A DNA stretch of 64,000 nt. Source: QHWT01 sp963755695 (GTDB lineage Bacteria > Acidobacteriota > Vicinamibacteria > Vicinamibacterales > 2-12-FULL-66-21). A program made the translations under genes and the position numbers. Shown here in pieces: positions 55,790 to 62,513 of this stretch. The notes beneath the pieces were generated by a model, which did no database searches, was not told the origin of the DNA, and saw nothing but the letters and a program-made list of their open reading frames with translations. Position 1 is the first letter of the stretch. Every line of letters starts with the position of its first letter. The stretch spans positions 806,001-870,000 of the forward strand of contig CAVWLB010000001.1 of the NCBI GenBank assembly GCA_963755695.1. Reading direction: 5' to 3'.

Positions 55790-56050
55790 TTAGGCTTCTT
55801 CACGGCGTCTCGGTTCTGGCGAGGGTGGCCAAATGCTGGCAGACCCCGGTGGTGTGCCGCGGTTGAGCGACACGTTATCGGCCGTGGTTGGCGTGGTAAC
55901 CACAGAGACTTCCCACCGGCAGTCGCAGCGTCGACACACGAAATATCTCGTCATCGACGTGAGCAGAGGCAGCAGCGCGTCCGATGCGCCACACCGCGGG
56001 CAGCATGTCGGATCGATTTCCATGCGGGGCGCTTCAGACTTGCTGTTCAT
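55790..56050 (-). CDS. Small zinc-ribbon protein
   Basis: 86 residues from the ATG at 56050 with GGAGAACTCC upstream; the longer frame lacks such a site. Zinc-ribbon knuckles CCPRCGASD and FVCRRCDCRWEV give Cys-x2-Cys...Cys-x2-Cys. The tail is low-complexity (PPGSASIWPPSPEPRRRE). Lies between two Crp/Fnr genes and only 28 bases after the second, so probably in its transcript. Function unknown; similar ribbons occur at 58904 and 59794. Confidence 0.7.
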   Translation of the reverse strand: MNSKSEAPRMEIDPTCCPRCGASDALLPLLTSMTRYFVCRRCDCRWEVSVVTTPTTADNVSLNRGTPPGSASIWPPSPEPRRREEA

Positions 56051-56078
56051 CGGAGTTCTCCAGTCAGGGCCACCAGCG

Positions 56079-56816
56079 TTACAGCCCGAGTCGTGCGAAA
56101 TGGCCGCGAATGACGCCGTAGCATTCGCAAGAGGCGGCTTCCAAGCGCTTTCGGTTGAGGATGCGGATTCGTCCATAGTGGCTCGCAATCAACCCATCGC
56201 GTTGGAGCGCCCGCAGCACCACCGTGACCGTCGGGCGATGGACGCCAAGCATCACCGCAAGGAATTCCTGTTTGAGCAAGAAGGTGTCGTCTTCAACGCG
56301 ATCGCGCGTCTGCAGGAGCCATCGGCAGCACCGCTGGGTCACGCTGTGCAGCGCGTTGCAAGCGGTGCACTGCATGATCTGCAGCAAGTTCGCCTGAGCG
56401 TAGACACTGACCAAATCGCGAAATGGTCCGGCGCTGGTGGTCTCCTTGACGAATCTCGCGGCGGCCATCGACGGCAACCGGCCATTGGCCACCTGCTGGA
56501 ACGTGCGACCCATTCCATTGGGGTCGCCGAAGAAGACACCGATCCCGAGCATGCCTTCGCACCCGACGGTGGCCACTTCCACGAGCCCGCCGTTCCGCAT
56601 TTCGTTGGTAATGGAGAAGACACCACCGTTTGGAAAGTAGACGTCCTTGATCCGCACGCGGTGTGCCTGCAGGGTGTCACCGGTGGTCACAGTGCTCATT
56701 CGGACGTAGGGCAGTATTCGGTCGTAATCGGCACGTGGCAGAGCCCCGAGGATCCGATTGCGCAAGGCGCTCCCGTCAGGCAGGAGTCGGGTCAAACGTG
56801 ATCGCGCGGCTAGCAT
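56079..56816 (-). CDS. Crp/Fnr-family transcriptional regulator, copy 2
   Basis: 245 residues from the ATG at 56816, with AGAGGAGAGG just upstream. Beta-roll (YVRMSTVTTGDTLQAHRVRIKDVYFPNGGVFSI, EVATVGCEGMLGIGVFFGD), then helices with several cysteines (IMQCTACNALHSVTQRCCRW) and a winged helix (LAVMLGVHRPTVTVVLRALQ, RDGLIASHYGRIRI). This version, with VYFPNGGVFS and VGCEGMLG, is common in Acidobacteria and proteobacteria with unknown ligands. The divergent intergenic region holds the AATGTA-N9-TACATT dyad, a candidate autoregulatory site. Confidence 0.9.
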   Translation of the reverse strand: MLAARSRLTRLLPDGSALRNRILGALPRADYDRILPYVRMSTVTTGDTLQAHRVRIKDVYFPNGGVFSITNEMRNGGLVEVATVGCEGMLGIGVFFGDPNGMGRTFQQVANGRLPSMAAARFVKETTSAGPFRDLVSVYAQANLLQIMQCTACNALHSVTQRCCRWLLQTRDRVEDDTFLLKQEFLAVMLGVHRPTVTVVLRALQRDGLIASHYGRIRILNRKRLEAASCECYGVIRGHFARLGL

Positions 56817-56938
56817 GGCCTCTCCTCTGAGCAACCCTGAACAGTTCAGGTGCTTCGATGATGCTGGAGGGGCGCAGCGGCGAACTGCGAGCGCAGCTCA
56901 GGAAAGCAGAGATGGCGAAGCGTATCACGTTAAAGGCG

Positions 56939-56959
56939 AATGTACAGGTACACTACATT
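56939..56959. promoter_or_regulatory. Dyad AATGTA-N9-TACATT, candidate operator
   Basis: Six-base perfect half-sites separated by nine bases, 92 bases before the receiver-gene start and 123 bases from the divergent Crp/Fnr start. The same half-sites with a different centre occur at 60701. A 21-bp two-fold site suits a dimeric Crp/Fnr-type regulator. Confidence 0.5.
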
Positions 56960-57055
56960 TGCCCGCTAGACTGGTGCCACGCCGCTGTGACGTCGCCTCA
57001 GCCTCCGAGCTTCAGGCAGCCGACGTGGCTGCCGCGCCAGGAGCGTGACGATGTC
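56939..57055 (+). repeat. Duplicated gene leader, copy 1
   Basis: 117 bases that reappear at 60701-60815 with about 80-85% identity by eye. Shared features in order: dyad AATGTA-N9-TACATT, TTTGCCCGC.AGACTGGTG, GACGTCGC.TCAGCCTCCGAG, and the ribosome site plus start GGAGCGTGACGATGTC. In this copy the ATG opens the receiver-protein gene at 57051. Confidence 0.8.
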
Positions 57056-57770
57056 CATTCCGCCCTTTCCCGAACATCTTGCGTGCATTCGCGATGACGC
57101 GCGGCGGATCGTGGAATGCGCGCGAAGCCATCAGGACGACCTGAACGGACTGCTGCGGACGGCCGAGCGCGCAATGCGGCAAGCCACCGAGCTCTCCCGG
57201 GCATTCACCGAAGGGGACCTCAGCGCGACGGACTTGCAACGTCTGTGTTCAGACCAGCTGAGTGAGAGTGTCGAGAATGCTGACGCAGCCCACCGGGCAT
57301 GCGTCGGGGCGCGCGAGCAGCAGGTAGCGGCGCGCCGCTTGTTGAGTCGAATCGACACCCAGTGCGCCGCAGGAGACGACACGATGAGTGCGGGTCGCTC
57401 CACGCTTGCTCCTGTGCTCGTCGTCGACGATAGCGTGGACCTGCGCGAGTTGGTGGCGATTGTCCTGCGCGAGGCCGGCTTCCTTGTGAGAACCGCGGTG
57501 AATGGCCTGGACGCGTTGCTCGTGGCTCATGAGATGAAGCCCTCCGTGATCGTCATGGACGTGACCATGCCGGTGCTCGACGGACTCGAAGCAACCCGTC
57601 TCATCAAGGCCGCTGAAGGGCTCCGTGAAGCCAAAGTGATCGCCTACACCGGCATTGCCTCGATCCCGCAAGCCTGGGTTGAACAGTGGTTCGTGGCCAT
57701 CGTGCCGAAGTCATCGACACCCGATGTCGTCGTCGCGGCGGTTCAGCAGGCAGCGGGTCTCTTGCAGTGA
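57051..57770 (+). CDS. Helical N-terminus plus C-terminal receiver-domain protein
   Basis: 239 residues. Residues about 1-110 are helical and charged without a recognised domain (CIRDDARRIVECARSHQDDL, RTAERAMRQATELSRAFTEG). Residues about 120-239 are a receiver: VLVVDDSVDLRELVAIVLREAGF, SVIVMDVTMPVLDGLEATRL with the phospho-acceptor Asp, IAYTGIA and IVPKSSTPD with the conserved Lys. The arrangement, output-like part first and REC last, is unusual. Its leader is duplicated before the radical SAM gene, suggesting shared control. Likely phosphorylated by a kinase elsewhere. Confidence 0.85.
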   Translation: MSIPPFPEHLACIRDDARRIVECARSHQDDLNGLLRTAERAMRQATELSRAFTEGDLSATDLQRLCSDQLSESVENADAAHRACVGAREQQVAARRLLSRIDTQCAAGDDTMSAGRSTLAPVLVVDDSVDLRELVAIVLREAGFLVRTAVNGLDALLVAHEMKPSVIVMDVTMPVLDGLEATRLIKAAEGLREAKVIAYTGIASIPQAWVEQWFVAIVPKSSTPDVVVAAVQQAAGLLQ

Positions 57771-57883
57771 TCTCGCGATGACGCACGGCTTGCGGTGTAT
57801 GGTATTCTTCGAACACTCTCTGCGGGCTGCGCTCACCGACCTTCCGCATCAGATCCGAGCCGTTCGTCTGTCCTGCGTTCCGT

Positions 57884-57929
57884 CGCCGAGCATTCCGCTC
57901 GAGCCCGCGATCAGATCAATTGCATTGCG
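57884..57929 (+). repeat. Short hairpin element, copy 1, in the RRM gene leader
   Basis: CGAGC-ATTCC-GCTCG hairpin followed by AGCCCGCG..AGATC..TTGCAT, ending 18 bases before the RRM start. A second copy with a changed loop lies at 59174-59219. It may be a temperature- or protein-responsive leader structure. Confidence 0.45.
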
Positions 57930-57946
57930 AGATCCAGGAGGAGTGT

Positions 57947-58228
57947 ATGACCACGAAGCTGTACGTCGGCAACCTGCCGTATGAAACCACCGAATCCGAT
58001 CTTCAGGCCCTGTTCGCGGCCACCGGTCAGGTGAGCACGATCAACATCATTCGCGATCGAGCGACTGGCCAACCGCGTGGGTTCGCGTTCGTCGAGATGA
58101 GCGATGTCGAAAGCGCACAGCGCGCCATCACGGAGCTCGATCGGCACGAGCTCGGGGGTCGAAACCTGACTGTGAACGAAGCGAAACCGGTGCCCGCCCG
58201 CTCCACTGGCCTCGGATCACGCTGGTAA
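57947..58228 (+). CDS. RRM-type RNA-binding protein
   Basis: 93 residues from the ATG at 57947 with CCAGGAGGAG upstream. One RNA-recognition motif: RNP2 KLYVGNLPYETTESDLQALF, IIRDRATGQPRGFAFVEM containing RNP1 (RGFAFVEM), then AQRAITELDRHELGGRNLTVNEA and a short basic tail. Small single-RRM proteins of this type are cold- or stress-induced RNA-binding proteins in cyanobacteria and other bacteria. Its leader carries a hairpin repeated at 59174. Confidence 0.93.
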   Translation: MTTKLYVGNLPYETTESDLQALFAATGQVSTINIIRDRATGQPRGFAFVEMSDVESAQRAITELDRHELGGRNLTVNEAKPVPARSTGLGSRW

Positions 58229-58394
58229 GCGACCGGCTGGTCGCGGGCCGTACTGGCAGGCCGGATCGGAGACGGTCCTGGCTTCCTTCACGCTGCCCTC
58301 CTGAACGTAGAGCACGACTTCTGCCGAGCGGCCAAGGACCAGGCTGTGCAATCTGGAACAGCATCCCCCTCGTTCCCTCAATACAATTGCCAGC

Positions 58395-58598
58395 ATGTAC
58401 CGCTACCACACGAAAACAGCAATCATCGCCGGGTGGATCCTCGGCCTGGGCACCATTGCCTGGGCCACGACGCTGGCCTCCCCGGGCGGCTGGACATTAC
58501 TTCTCGCCTGGGGCTTCCTTCCGCCGCTCCTCCTGATCCGTCTGCGGAAACAGCAGGAGCAGACCCTCTCCGAGGTCATCCGAGATGCGCTCAGATAA
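58395..58598 (+). CDS. Small two-helix membrane protein
   Basis: 67 residues. Two helices (TAIIAGWILGLGTIAWATTL and GGWTLLLAWGFLPPLLLI) joined by a Pro-Gly turn, then a charged tail (RLRKQQEQTLSEVIRDALR). No family recognised. It lies 166 bases after the RRM gene and before a STAS remnant, in the small-gene island. No strong ribosome site, so confidence is moderate. Confidence 0.6.
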   Translation: MYRYHTKTAIIAGWILGLGTIAWATTLASPGGWTLLLAWGFLPPLLLIRLRKQQEQTLSEVIRDALR

Positions 58599-58725
58599 CC
58601 GGCCAGCGCCGATCGTGACGGCCCGGCGGCCAGCGCACGTCGCGGTTCCAACCCCGGCGCAACAACTCGCGTCGGCGGACGAATCGCGCCATCGCAGGAA
58701 CACCCTGAATGGTCAGATTCTTCTT

Positions 58726-58893
58726 ATGCAGATCGATGAAGGGATCCTTGCCGGCCTCACCATCCTCGACCTCAGTGGAAAGCTGACAATCGGCGATGGC
58801 GCGCAGCTGAACGACAGGCTCGTGGCGGTGTTCGAAACGTTCGAGACCGAAGAGACCGGGGTCCAGAGCTACCCGGCCGCGGTCAGCGCCTGA
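58726..58893 (+). pseudogene. STAS-domain anti-anti-sigma gene with its centre deleted
   Basis: 55 codons from the ATG at 58726. The first ~32 residues (ILAGLTILDLSGKLTIGDGA then QLNDRL) are the start of an anti-sigma-factor-antagonist STAS domain. The next residues (VAVFETFETEETGVQSY) match the end of such a domain. The ~65 residues between, including the strand with the phosphorylated Ser (usually DSAGLG), are missing, and the join is in frame. It cannot fold as a normal STAS domain, so it is a decayed gene or a novel mini-protein. A longer upstream frame lacks a start site. Confidence 0.7.
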
Positions 58894-58903
58894 GGAGGAT
58901 GAC

Positions 58904-59092
58904 ATGGCCGATTCGAAATCGTCGGCGGCGCCACCCGTGCTGCACCAGTGTCCGGTGTGCCAGCACCCGCAGACCAAGATTCAGCGGAAGCTGAGTGAAG
59001 ACAGACACGGCTCGACGAATTACGTCTGCGCGCGACCCGATTGTCCTGTCGGAATCAACCTGGCGCAGGTCGATACGTGGACCGCCGTATAG
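58904..59092 (+). CDS. Small zinc-ribbon protein
   Basis: 62 residues, ATG at 58904 with GAGGAGGATGAC upstream. HQCPVCQHPQ and YVCARPDCPVGIN supply two cysteine pairs (Cys-x2-Cys and Cys-x4-Cys), a rubredoxin-like or zinc-ribbon knuckle set. The chain is basic and polar with no helix long enough for a membrane. Directly follows the STAS remnant in the small-gene island. Function unknown. Confidence 0.72.
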   Translation: MADSKSSAAPPVLHQCPVCQHPQTKIQRKLSEDRHGSTNYVCARPDCPVGINLAQVDTWTAV

Positions 59093-59173
59093 CGCGGCGG
59101 ATCCCACCTTCTGACAGCTGCGCTCTGGCCTCCCGCATCGGATTCGATGTCGGTCGCCTCTGCTGCGACTCAG

Positions 59174-59219
59174 TCATCGAGCGTTCTGCTCGAGCCCGCG
59201 CCGAGATCCGTTGCATCCG
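59174..59219 (+). repeat. Short hairpin element, copy 2
   Basis: CGAGC-GTTCT-GCTCG plus the flank AGCCCGCG..AGATC.GTTGCAT, matching the element at 57884-57929 at about three bases in four. The stem is identical and only the loop changes. Here no gene start follows closely; it lies after a zinc-ribbon gene and before the end of the leftward gene at 59254. Confidence 0.45.
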
Positions 59220-59253
59220 TGAAATGGTCCGTCTGTCCTTCCGAGCCTTCCGT

Positions 59254-59583
59254 CTAGCGAGCGACTGATTCGACAGCCGAACGGAATCGGTCGACGTCGA
59301 ATTCCCAGGCTTCATTCAGATCGAAACTCGCGGCCAGCTCACAGGCGTGGTGAGCGTGCGACGGCTCCGATCGCAGCCACCCGGCCACGTCGATGCGCTC
59401 GCACCAGGCCGTCAGCGCACGGAATCGGATAAACCAGACCACGGCTCTGTCGGGGTCTTCGAGAAATCGCCGGCAGACGGCATCCAGCGACACCGACCCA
59501 TTCAAGTCCAGCTCGCATGTGAACTCTGGCACGCTCAGCGCCACCACATCACATGGACTCGCCGGGAAGGGGGTCCTTCGCAT
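59254..59583 (-). CDS. 109-residue protein of unknown function
   Basis: ATG at 59583 with CCGGAGGCCAGG upstream, a good ribosome site. The chain is acidic with repeated Phe/Trp-Asp pairs (RAVVWFIRFRALTAWCERID, SFDLNEAWEFDVDRF). No domain recognised. Its start lies inside the preceding gene (35-base overlap with the gene ending at 59549), so the two are coupled. Third gene of a minus-strand run of small genes. Confidence 0.65.
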   Translation of the reverse strand: MRRTPFPASPCDVVALSVPEFTCELDLNGSVSLDAVCRRFLEDPDRAVVWFIRFRALTAWCERIDVAGWLRSEPSHAHHACELAASFDLNEAWEFDVDRFRSAVESVAR

Positions 59584-59803
59584 CCTGGCCTCCGGTACCT
59601 AGGTCGGATCGCCGCTGTGGCGCCGGCCCAGCCGCTGAATTGGCGGCGACTTCCGCCAAGCGGTCGGAGGCCTTAGCCCGCAGCGCCGCTGCATCGCGCG
59701 CGATTGCAGACTCACCTGCTTGTTCGACGCGCGGCACCCGTCGGTCCAAGGCCGCGATCAGCTCTTCGAGCTCACGTATGAGGTCACCCGCGTTCACCAC
59801 CAT
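59549..59803 (-). CDS. 84-residue helical protein of unknown function
   Basis: ATG at 59803 with CGGAGGCCATAG upstream. The first 55 residues form an amphipathic helix pair (DLIRELEELIAALDRRVPRV, AIARDAAALRAKASDRLAEV), probably coiled coil; the tail is Gly/Pro-rich. It overlaps the zinc-ribbon gene upstream by 10 bases and the next gene by 35, so translation is chained. Function unknown. Confidence 0.65.
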   Translation of the reverse strand: MVVNAGDLIRELEELIAALDRRVPRVEQAGESAIARDAAALRAKASDRLAEVAANSAAGPAPQRRSDLGTGGQDAKDPLPGESM

Positions 59804-60027
59804 CTATGGCCTCCGCTCGGCCGGACCTCCCGTCGAGAGGCGTTCCAGACCTCGCCGCAGTTGCTACACCGCCAATACGCATTCGCGTCGGGCTTTCGCG
59901 CGTTGGTCGCAATCGAGGACGACTGACATGCAGGACACACAGTCGGGGTCCTGGCGGCATCAACCGAACCTGACCGAGACGCGTCGCTTCTGCCGAAGTC
60001 GGGTGAATTCACAGGCCTCGAGCGCAC
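59794..60027 (-). CDS. Small zinc-ribbon protein
   Basis: 77 residues as drawn; the real start may be later since no strong ribosome site is seen. Zinc ribbon: TVCPACQSSSIATN then YWRCSNCGEVWNASRR, i.e. Cys-x2-Cys...Cys-x2-Cys with the following Trp seen in many ribbons. C-terminus Arg/Trp-rich. It overlaps the next leftward gene by 10 bases. Third small zinc ribbon within 4.3 kb. Confidence 0.62.
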   Translation of the reverse strand: MRSRPVNSPDFGRSDASRSGSVDAARTPTVCPACQSSSIATNARKPDANAYWRCSNCGEVWNASRREVRPSGGHRWW

Positions 60028-60039
60028 GTGATGTAACGC

Positions 60040-60246
60040 TCAGCGTGCGAGTAGCACGTAGATGACGACAGCGACGGCGATCAGTATGGGTGCGGCGACC
60101 GCCATCTTCCGACGGACGGCCCGGTCGTGCGCAGCACCTTTCGCCTGCCACACGGCCCACCGTTCATCGAAACTCGCTGCCTCAGGTACTGCGGTGGATA
60201 GGGCCGCCTGTGGTGGCACGGCAACGGTGGGTACGTCGGTGGCCAT
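60040..60246 (-). CDS. Small single-helix tail-anchored protein
   Basis: 68 residues from the ATG at 60246 with GTGAGGGTCAG upstream. A polar N-terminus (PEAASFDERWAVWQAKGAAH) leads to DRAVRRKMAVAAPILIAVAVVIYVLLAR, one C-terminal membrane helix ending the protein. This is the layout of tail-anchored or small respiratory-helper proteins, but I recognise no family. Stop lies 13 bases before the zinc-ribbon gene, so probably one transcript. Confidence 0.65.
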   Translation of the reverse strand: MATDVPTVAVPPQAALSTAVPEAASFDERWAVWQAKGAAHDRAVRRKMAVAAPILIAVAVVIYVLLAR

Positions 60247-60373
60247 CTGACCCTCACGCCAAAGGCTTTGGTGAGGGCTGGACCGGAGTGGTCTAGGGCT
60301 CAGAAAAGCAGGAGCGCAGAGTATACCCCAAATCGATGGCCGCCTCGGGTTGGATCGCGGCCTGCGCTGGCCT

Positions 60374-60562
60374 TTACTTCGCCTCTTGCGCCCCGTCGAT
60401 CGTGAGAAGCCGATATAGGTAGTCCGTGAGCTCGCGCAGGCGCACTCCCGCCGCATCCGGCGCGCGCTGGCTCTCGGACGGCATCGCCGGGACCTCTACC
60501 GCGCCTCTGACAATCAATGCCGCGGCAATGATCGCTTTGGCCTGTGCTTCCACTGGATCCAT
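60374..60562 (-). CDS. 62-residue protein of unknown function
   Basis: ATG at 60562 with GCGAGGTCATC upstream. Helical chain: MDPVEAQAKAIIAAALIVRG, then RLRELTDYLYRLLTIDGAQ. The middle is Pro/Ser-rich. A longer frame from 60784 has no site and overlaps the duplicated leader, so it is not preferred. First gene of the leftward small-gene run, divergent from the radical SAM gene. Confidence 0.55.
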   Translation of the reverse strand: MDPVEAQAKAIIAAALIVRGAVEVPAMPSESQRAPDAAGVRLRELTDYLYRLLTIDGAQEAK

Positions 60563-60700
60563 GATGACCTCGCGAGTCTGCGGCCCAAACCGAACGAAAT
60601 GTCGGCGGATGGCGGCGTCACCTGGACACGCCGCTTCGCGTCCTTGCCGCCTGAGGACGTGCATGATCGTTGCGGCTGGGATCGGGATCGGCCGCATAGG

Positions 60701-60721
60701 AATGTACCTGTAGACTACATT
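60701..60721. promoter_or_regulatory. Dyad AATGTA-N9-TACATT, second copy
   Basis: Half-sites identical to 56939-56959 while the nine central bases differ at three positions, the pattern expected when only the half-sites are contacted. It lies 90 bases before the leader-frame start and between divergent genes. Confidence 0.5.
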
Positions 60722-60815
60722 TGCCCGCCAGACTGGTGCACGCCATCGGGACGTCGCTTCAGCCTCCGAGCTTCCGGGAGCCATTGAGCCCTTCCGGCAG
60801 GAGCGTGACGATGTC
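60701..60815 (+). repeat. Duplicated gene leader, copy 2
   Basis: 115 bases matching 56939-57055: dyad, TTTGCCCGC.AGACTGGTG, GACGTCGC.TCAGCCTCCGAG and GGAGCGTGACGATGTC are all conserved in order, with two one-base gaps. In this copy the ATG (60811) opens a 24-codon frame coupled to the radical SAM gene. Confidence 0.8.
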
Positions 60816-60885
60816 AGCTGCAGTTCCTTTCACACCTTTCGTGTTCAATGCGACCGTGCCCTCCGTCTGCTGTGGAGTGCGATGA
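60811..60885 (+). CDS. 24-residue leader frame coupled to the radical SAM gene
   Basis: ATG at 60811 behind CAGGAGCGTGACG, TGA at 60883-60885 overlapping the next ATG (ATGA at 60882). The product begins MSAAVPFTPFVFNA and ends SVCCGVR. Because the ribosome site and ATG are the conserved part of the duplicated leader, it is probably translated; it may be a coupling peptide or the stub of a gene that once followed the leader. Confidence 0.5.
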   Translation: MSAAVPFTPFVFNATVPSVCCGVR

Positions 60886-62384
60886 CCGTCCATCTGGTGA
60901 ACCCAAGCCATCTGTCCTTCGGCGTTGGCGTGATCACGCCGCGCTGGCTGTTCGTGCTGGGCGCGGCCACGCCGCCGGCATACGGACGGCCACGCATCGT
61001 CGATGAGACGCTCGAGCCACTCGACCTCGACACCGTCCACGCCGACGACATTGTCGGGATTGGGATCCACACGGGAAATGCGCTGCGCGGCTATGAAATT
61101 GGTACCGCCGCGAGAGCGCGCGGGGCGACGGTGGTCTTCGGCGGCATACACGCGACGCTGTATCCCGACGAGGCGCATGAACGTGGCGGCGCGCACACCG
61201 TCGTCCGCGGCGACGGCGACGTGGTGTGGCCGCTGGTGATCGATCATGCCGTGCAGGGCACACTCCGACCACTATACGAGGGTGGACGCGTCGGCGCCGA
61301 ACAGTTCGTCCCTGCGCGCTGGGATCTGCTGCCGGAAGGCCGATACATGTGGGGTTCCGTACAGACCGTACGTGGATGCCCGAAACATTGTTCGTTCTGC
61401 TCCGTGTGGCGGACGGACGGGCAGAAGCCGCGCCAGCGCGGCGTCGACAGCGTCGTCGCAGAGATTGTGGAGCTGCGCCGGCGTGGATTCCGGTTCGTGG
61501 CGCTCGCCGACGACAACTTCTATCCGGTCACGCTGACCGACCTCGCCATGGCAGAGCGGCAGCGCAACGGGCCCCGGCTCGAACAGCTGCGGTCGCTGCG
61601 AGCCGAGCGATTCGAGCTGATGGCCAGGCTGGCGGAGTTGCCGCGCGACATGGTCTTCTTCACGCAGATCACGATGGAAGCGGCAGAGGATGAAGCGTTC
61701 CTCGATGCGATGCGACGCGCGAACATCAAGGGCGCCCTCGTCGGCGTAGAGGCGGTCACGCCCGAGGGGCTGAAGGACGTCTACAAGGGCTTCAACGAGG
61801 TCGGCGAGGCGTTGGTCCAGCGGCTCCGCAAATTCCGCGAACGCGGCGTGTACGTCCTCGGTTCGTTCATCTTTGGCTTACCGAGCGATCGCCCCTCGAC
61901 CTTCGACGCGACAGCAGATGTCGCCGAGCGCGCGGAACTGGCGTTCGCCCAGTTTGTCATGCTGACGCCGTATCCAGGCACCATTGACTTCGAGGCGTGG
62001 GAAAAGAAGCTTGGCACCGAGGCGAAGAAGGTGGCCGGCATCCCGGTCACTCGCCACTGGCTGATCCCGCAGGCAGATCGACCAAAGGTATACGCGCCTC
62101 ACCCCGTGATGACGCCCGACGAGATTCGTGCGCGCACGCAAGCTGTGTGGGATCGGTTCTACAGTCTCCGCCGCGTCTGGGAGCGCTCCCGGTGCACGCG
62201 AACGCTGCGGTCGCGCCTCGCCTTTGTGCTGATTTCGAAGCTCTATCGACAAATGTACGCGAACACCGGAATCGCCACGGATAGCGCGCGCGTGAATCGA
62301 GCCAACCGCTGGGCGCGACTCATCGCCCGGCCGTGTCGGCGTCTGTTTATCGCGCGGCCATTGCCAGGACTGCCGAGCGCGTAG
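60882..62384 (+). CDS. B12-binding-type radical SAM protein
   Basis: 500 residues. The N-terminal ~150 residues have the cobalamin-binding-like Rossmann fold (VGIGIHTGNALRGYEIGTAARARGATVVFGGIHATLYPDEA, VVRGDGDVVWPLVID), without a clear DxHxxG. The radical SAM core begins TVRGCPKHCSFCSVWR (Cys-x3-Cys-x2-Cys for the 4Fe-4S cluster), then FVALADDNFYP, FFTQITMEAAEDEAFLDAM and GALVGVEAVTPEGLKDV, and ends with YVLGSFIFGLPSD. Members modify hopanoids, tetrapyrroles, lipids or peptides; the substrate here is unknown. Start coupled to the 24-codon frame; controlled through the duplicated leader. Confidence 0.9.
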   Translation: MTVHLVNPSHLSFGVGVITPRWLFVLGAATPPAYGRPRIVDETLEPLDLDTVHADDIVGIGIHTGNALRGYEIGTAARARGATVVFGGIHATLYPDEAHERGGAHTVVRGDGDVVWPLVIDHAVQGTLRPLYEGGRVGAEQFVPARWDLLPEGRYMWGSVQTVRGCPKHCSFCSVWRTDGQKPRQRGVDSVVAEIVELRRRGFRFVALADDNFYPVTLTDLAMAERQRNGPRLEQLRSLRAERFELMARLAELPRDMVFFTQITMEAAEDEAFLDAMRRANIKGALVGVEAVTPEGLKDVYKGFNEVGEALVQRLRKFRERGVYVLGSFIFGLPSDRPSTFDATADVAERAELAFAQFVMLTPYPGTIDFEAWEKKLGTEAKKVAGIPVTRHWLIPQADRPKVYAPHPVMTPDEIRARTQAVWDRFYSLRRVWERSRCTRTLRSRLAFVLISKLYRQMYANTGIATDSARVNRANRWARLIARPCRRLFIARPLPGLPSA

Positions 62385-62513
62385 GCGATTCTCTTCGTCG
62401 TTGGTCTTCCGCACCCGCCGAAGAGTTTCGGTGACTGTCGGAATCGATGGGAGGCGGTTGTCGCCGATCGCCCGGCACGAACAGAACGGCAAAGATAGCT
62501 GACAGCGTTTAGG

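Noticed and set aside
58585..58893. 102-codon version of the STAS remnant
   Set aside because: The first 47 residues overlap the previous membrane-protein gene and look like out-of-frame translation; the ATG at 58726 directly precedes the STAS start.
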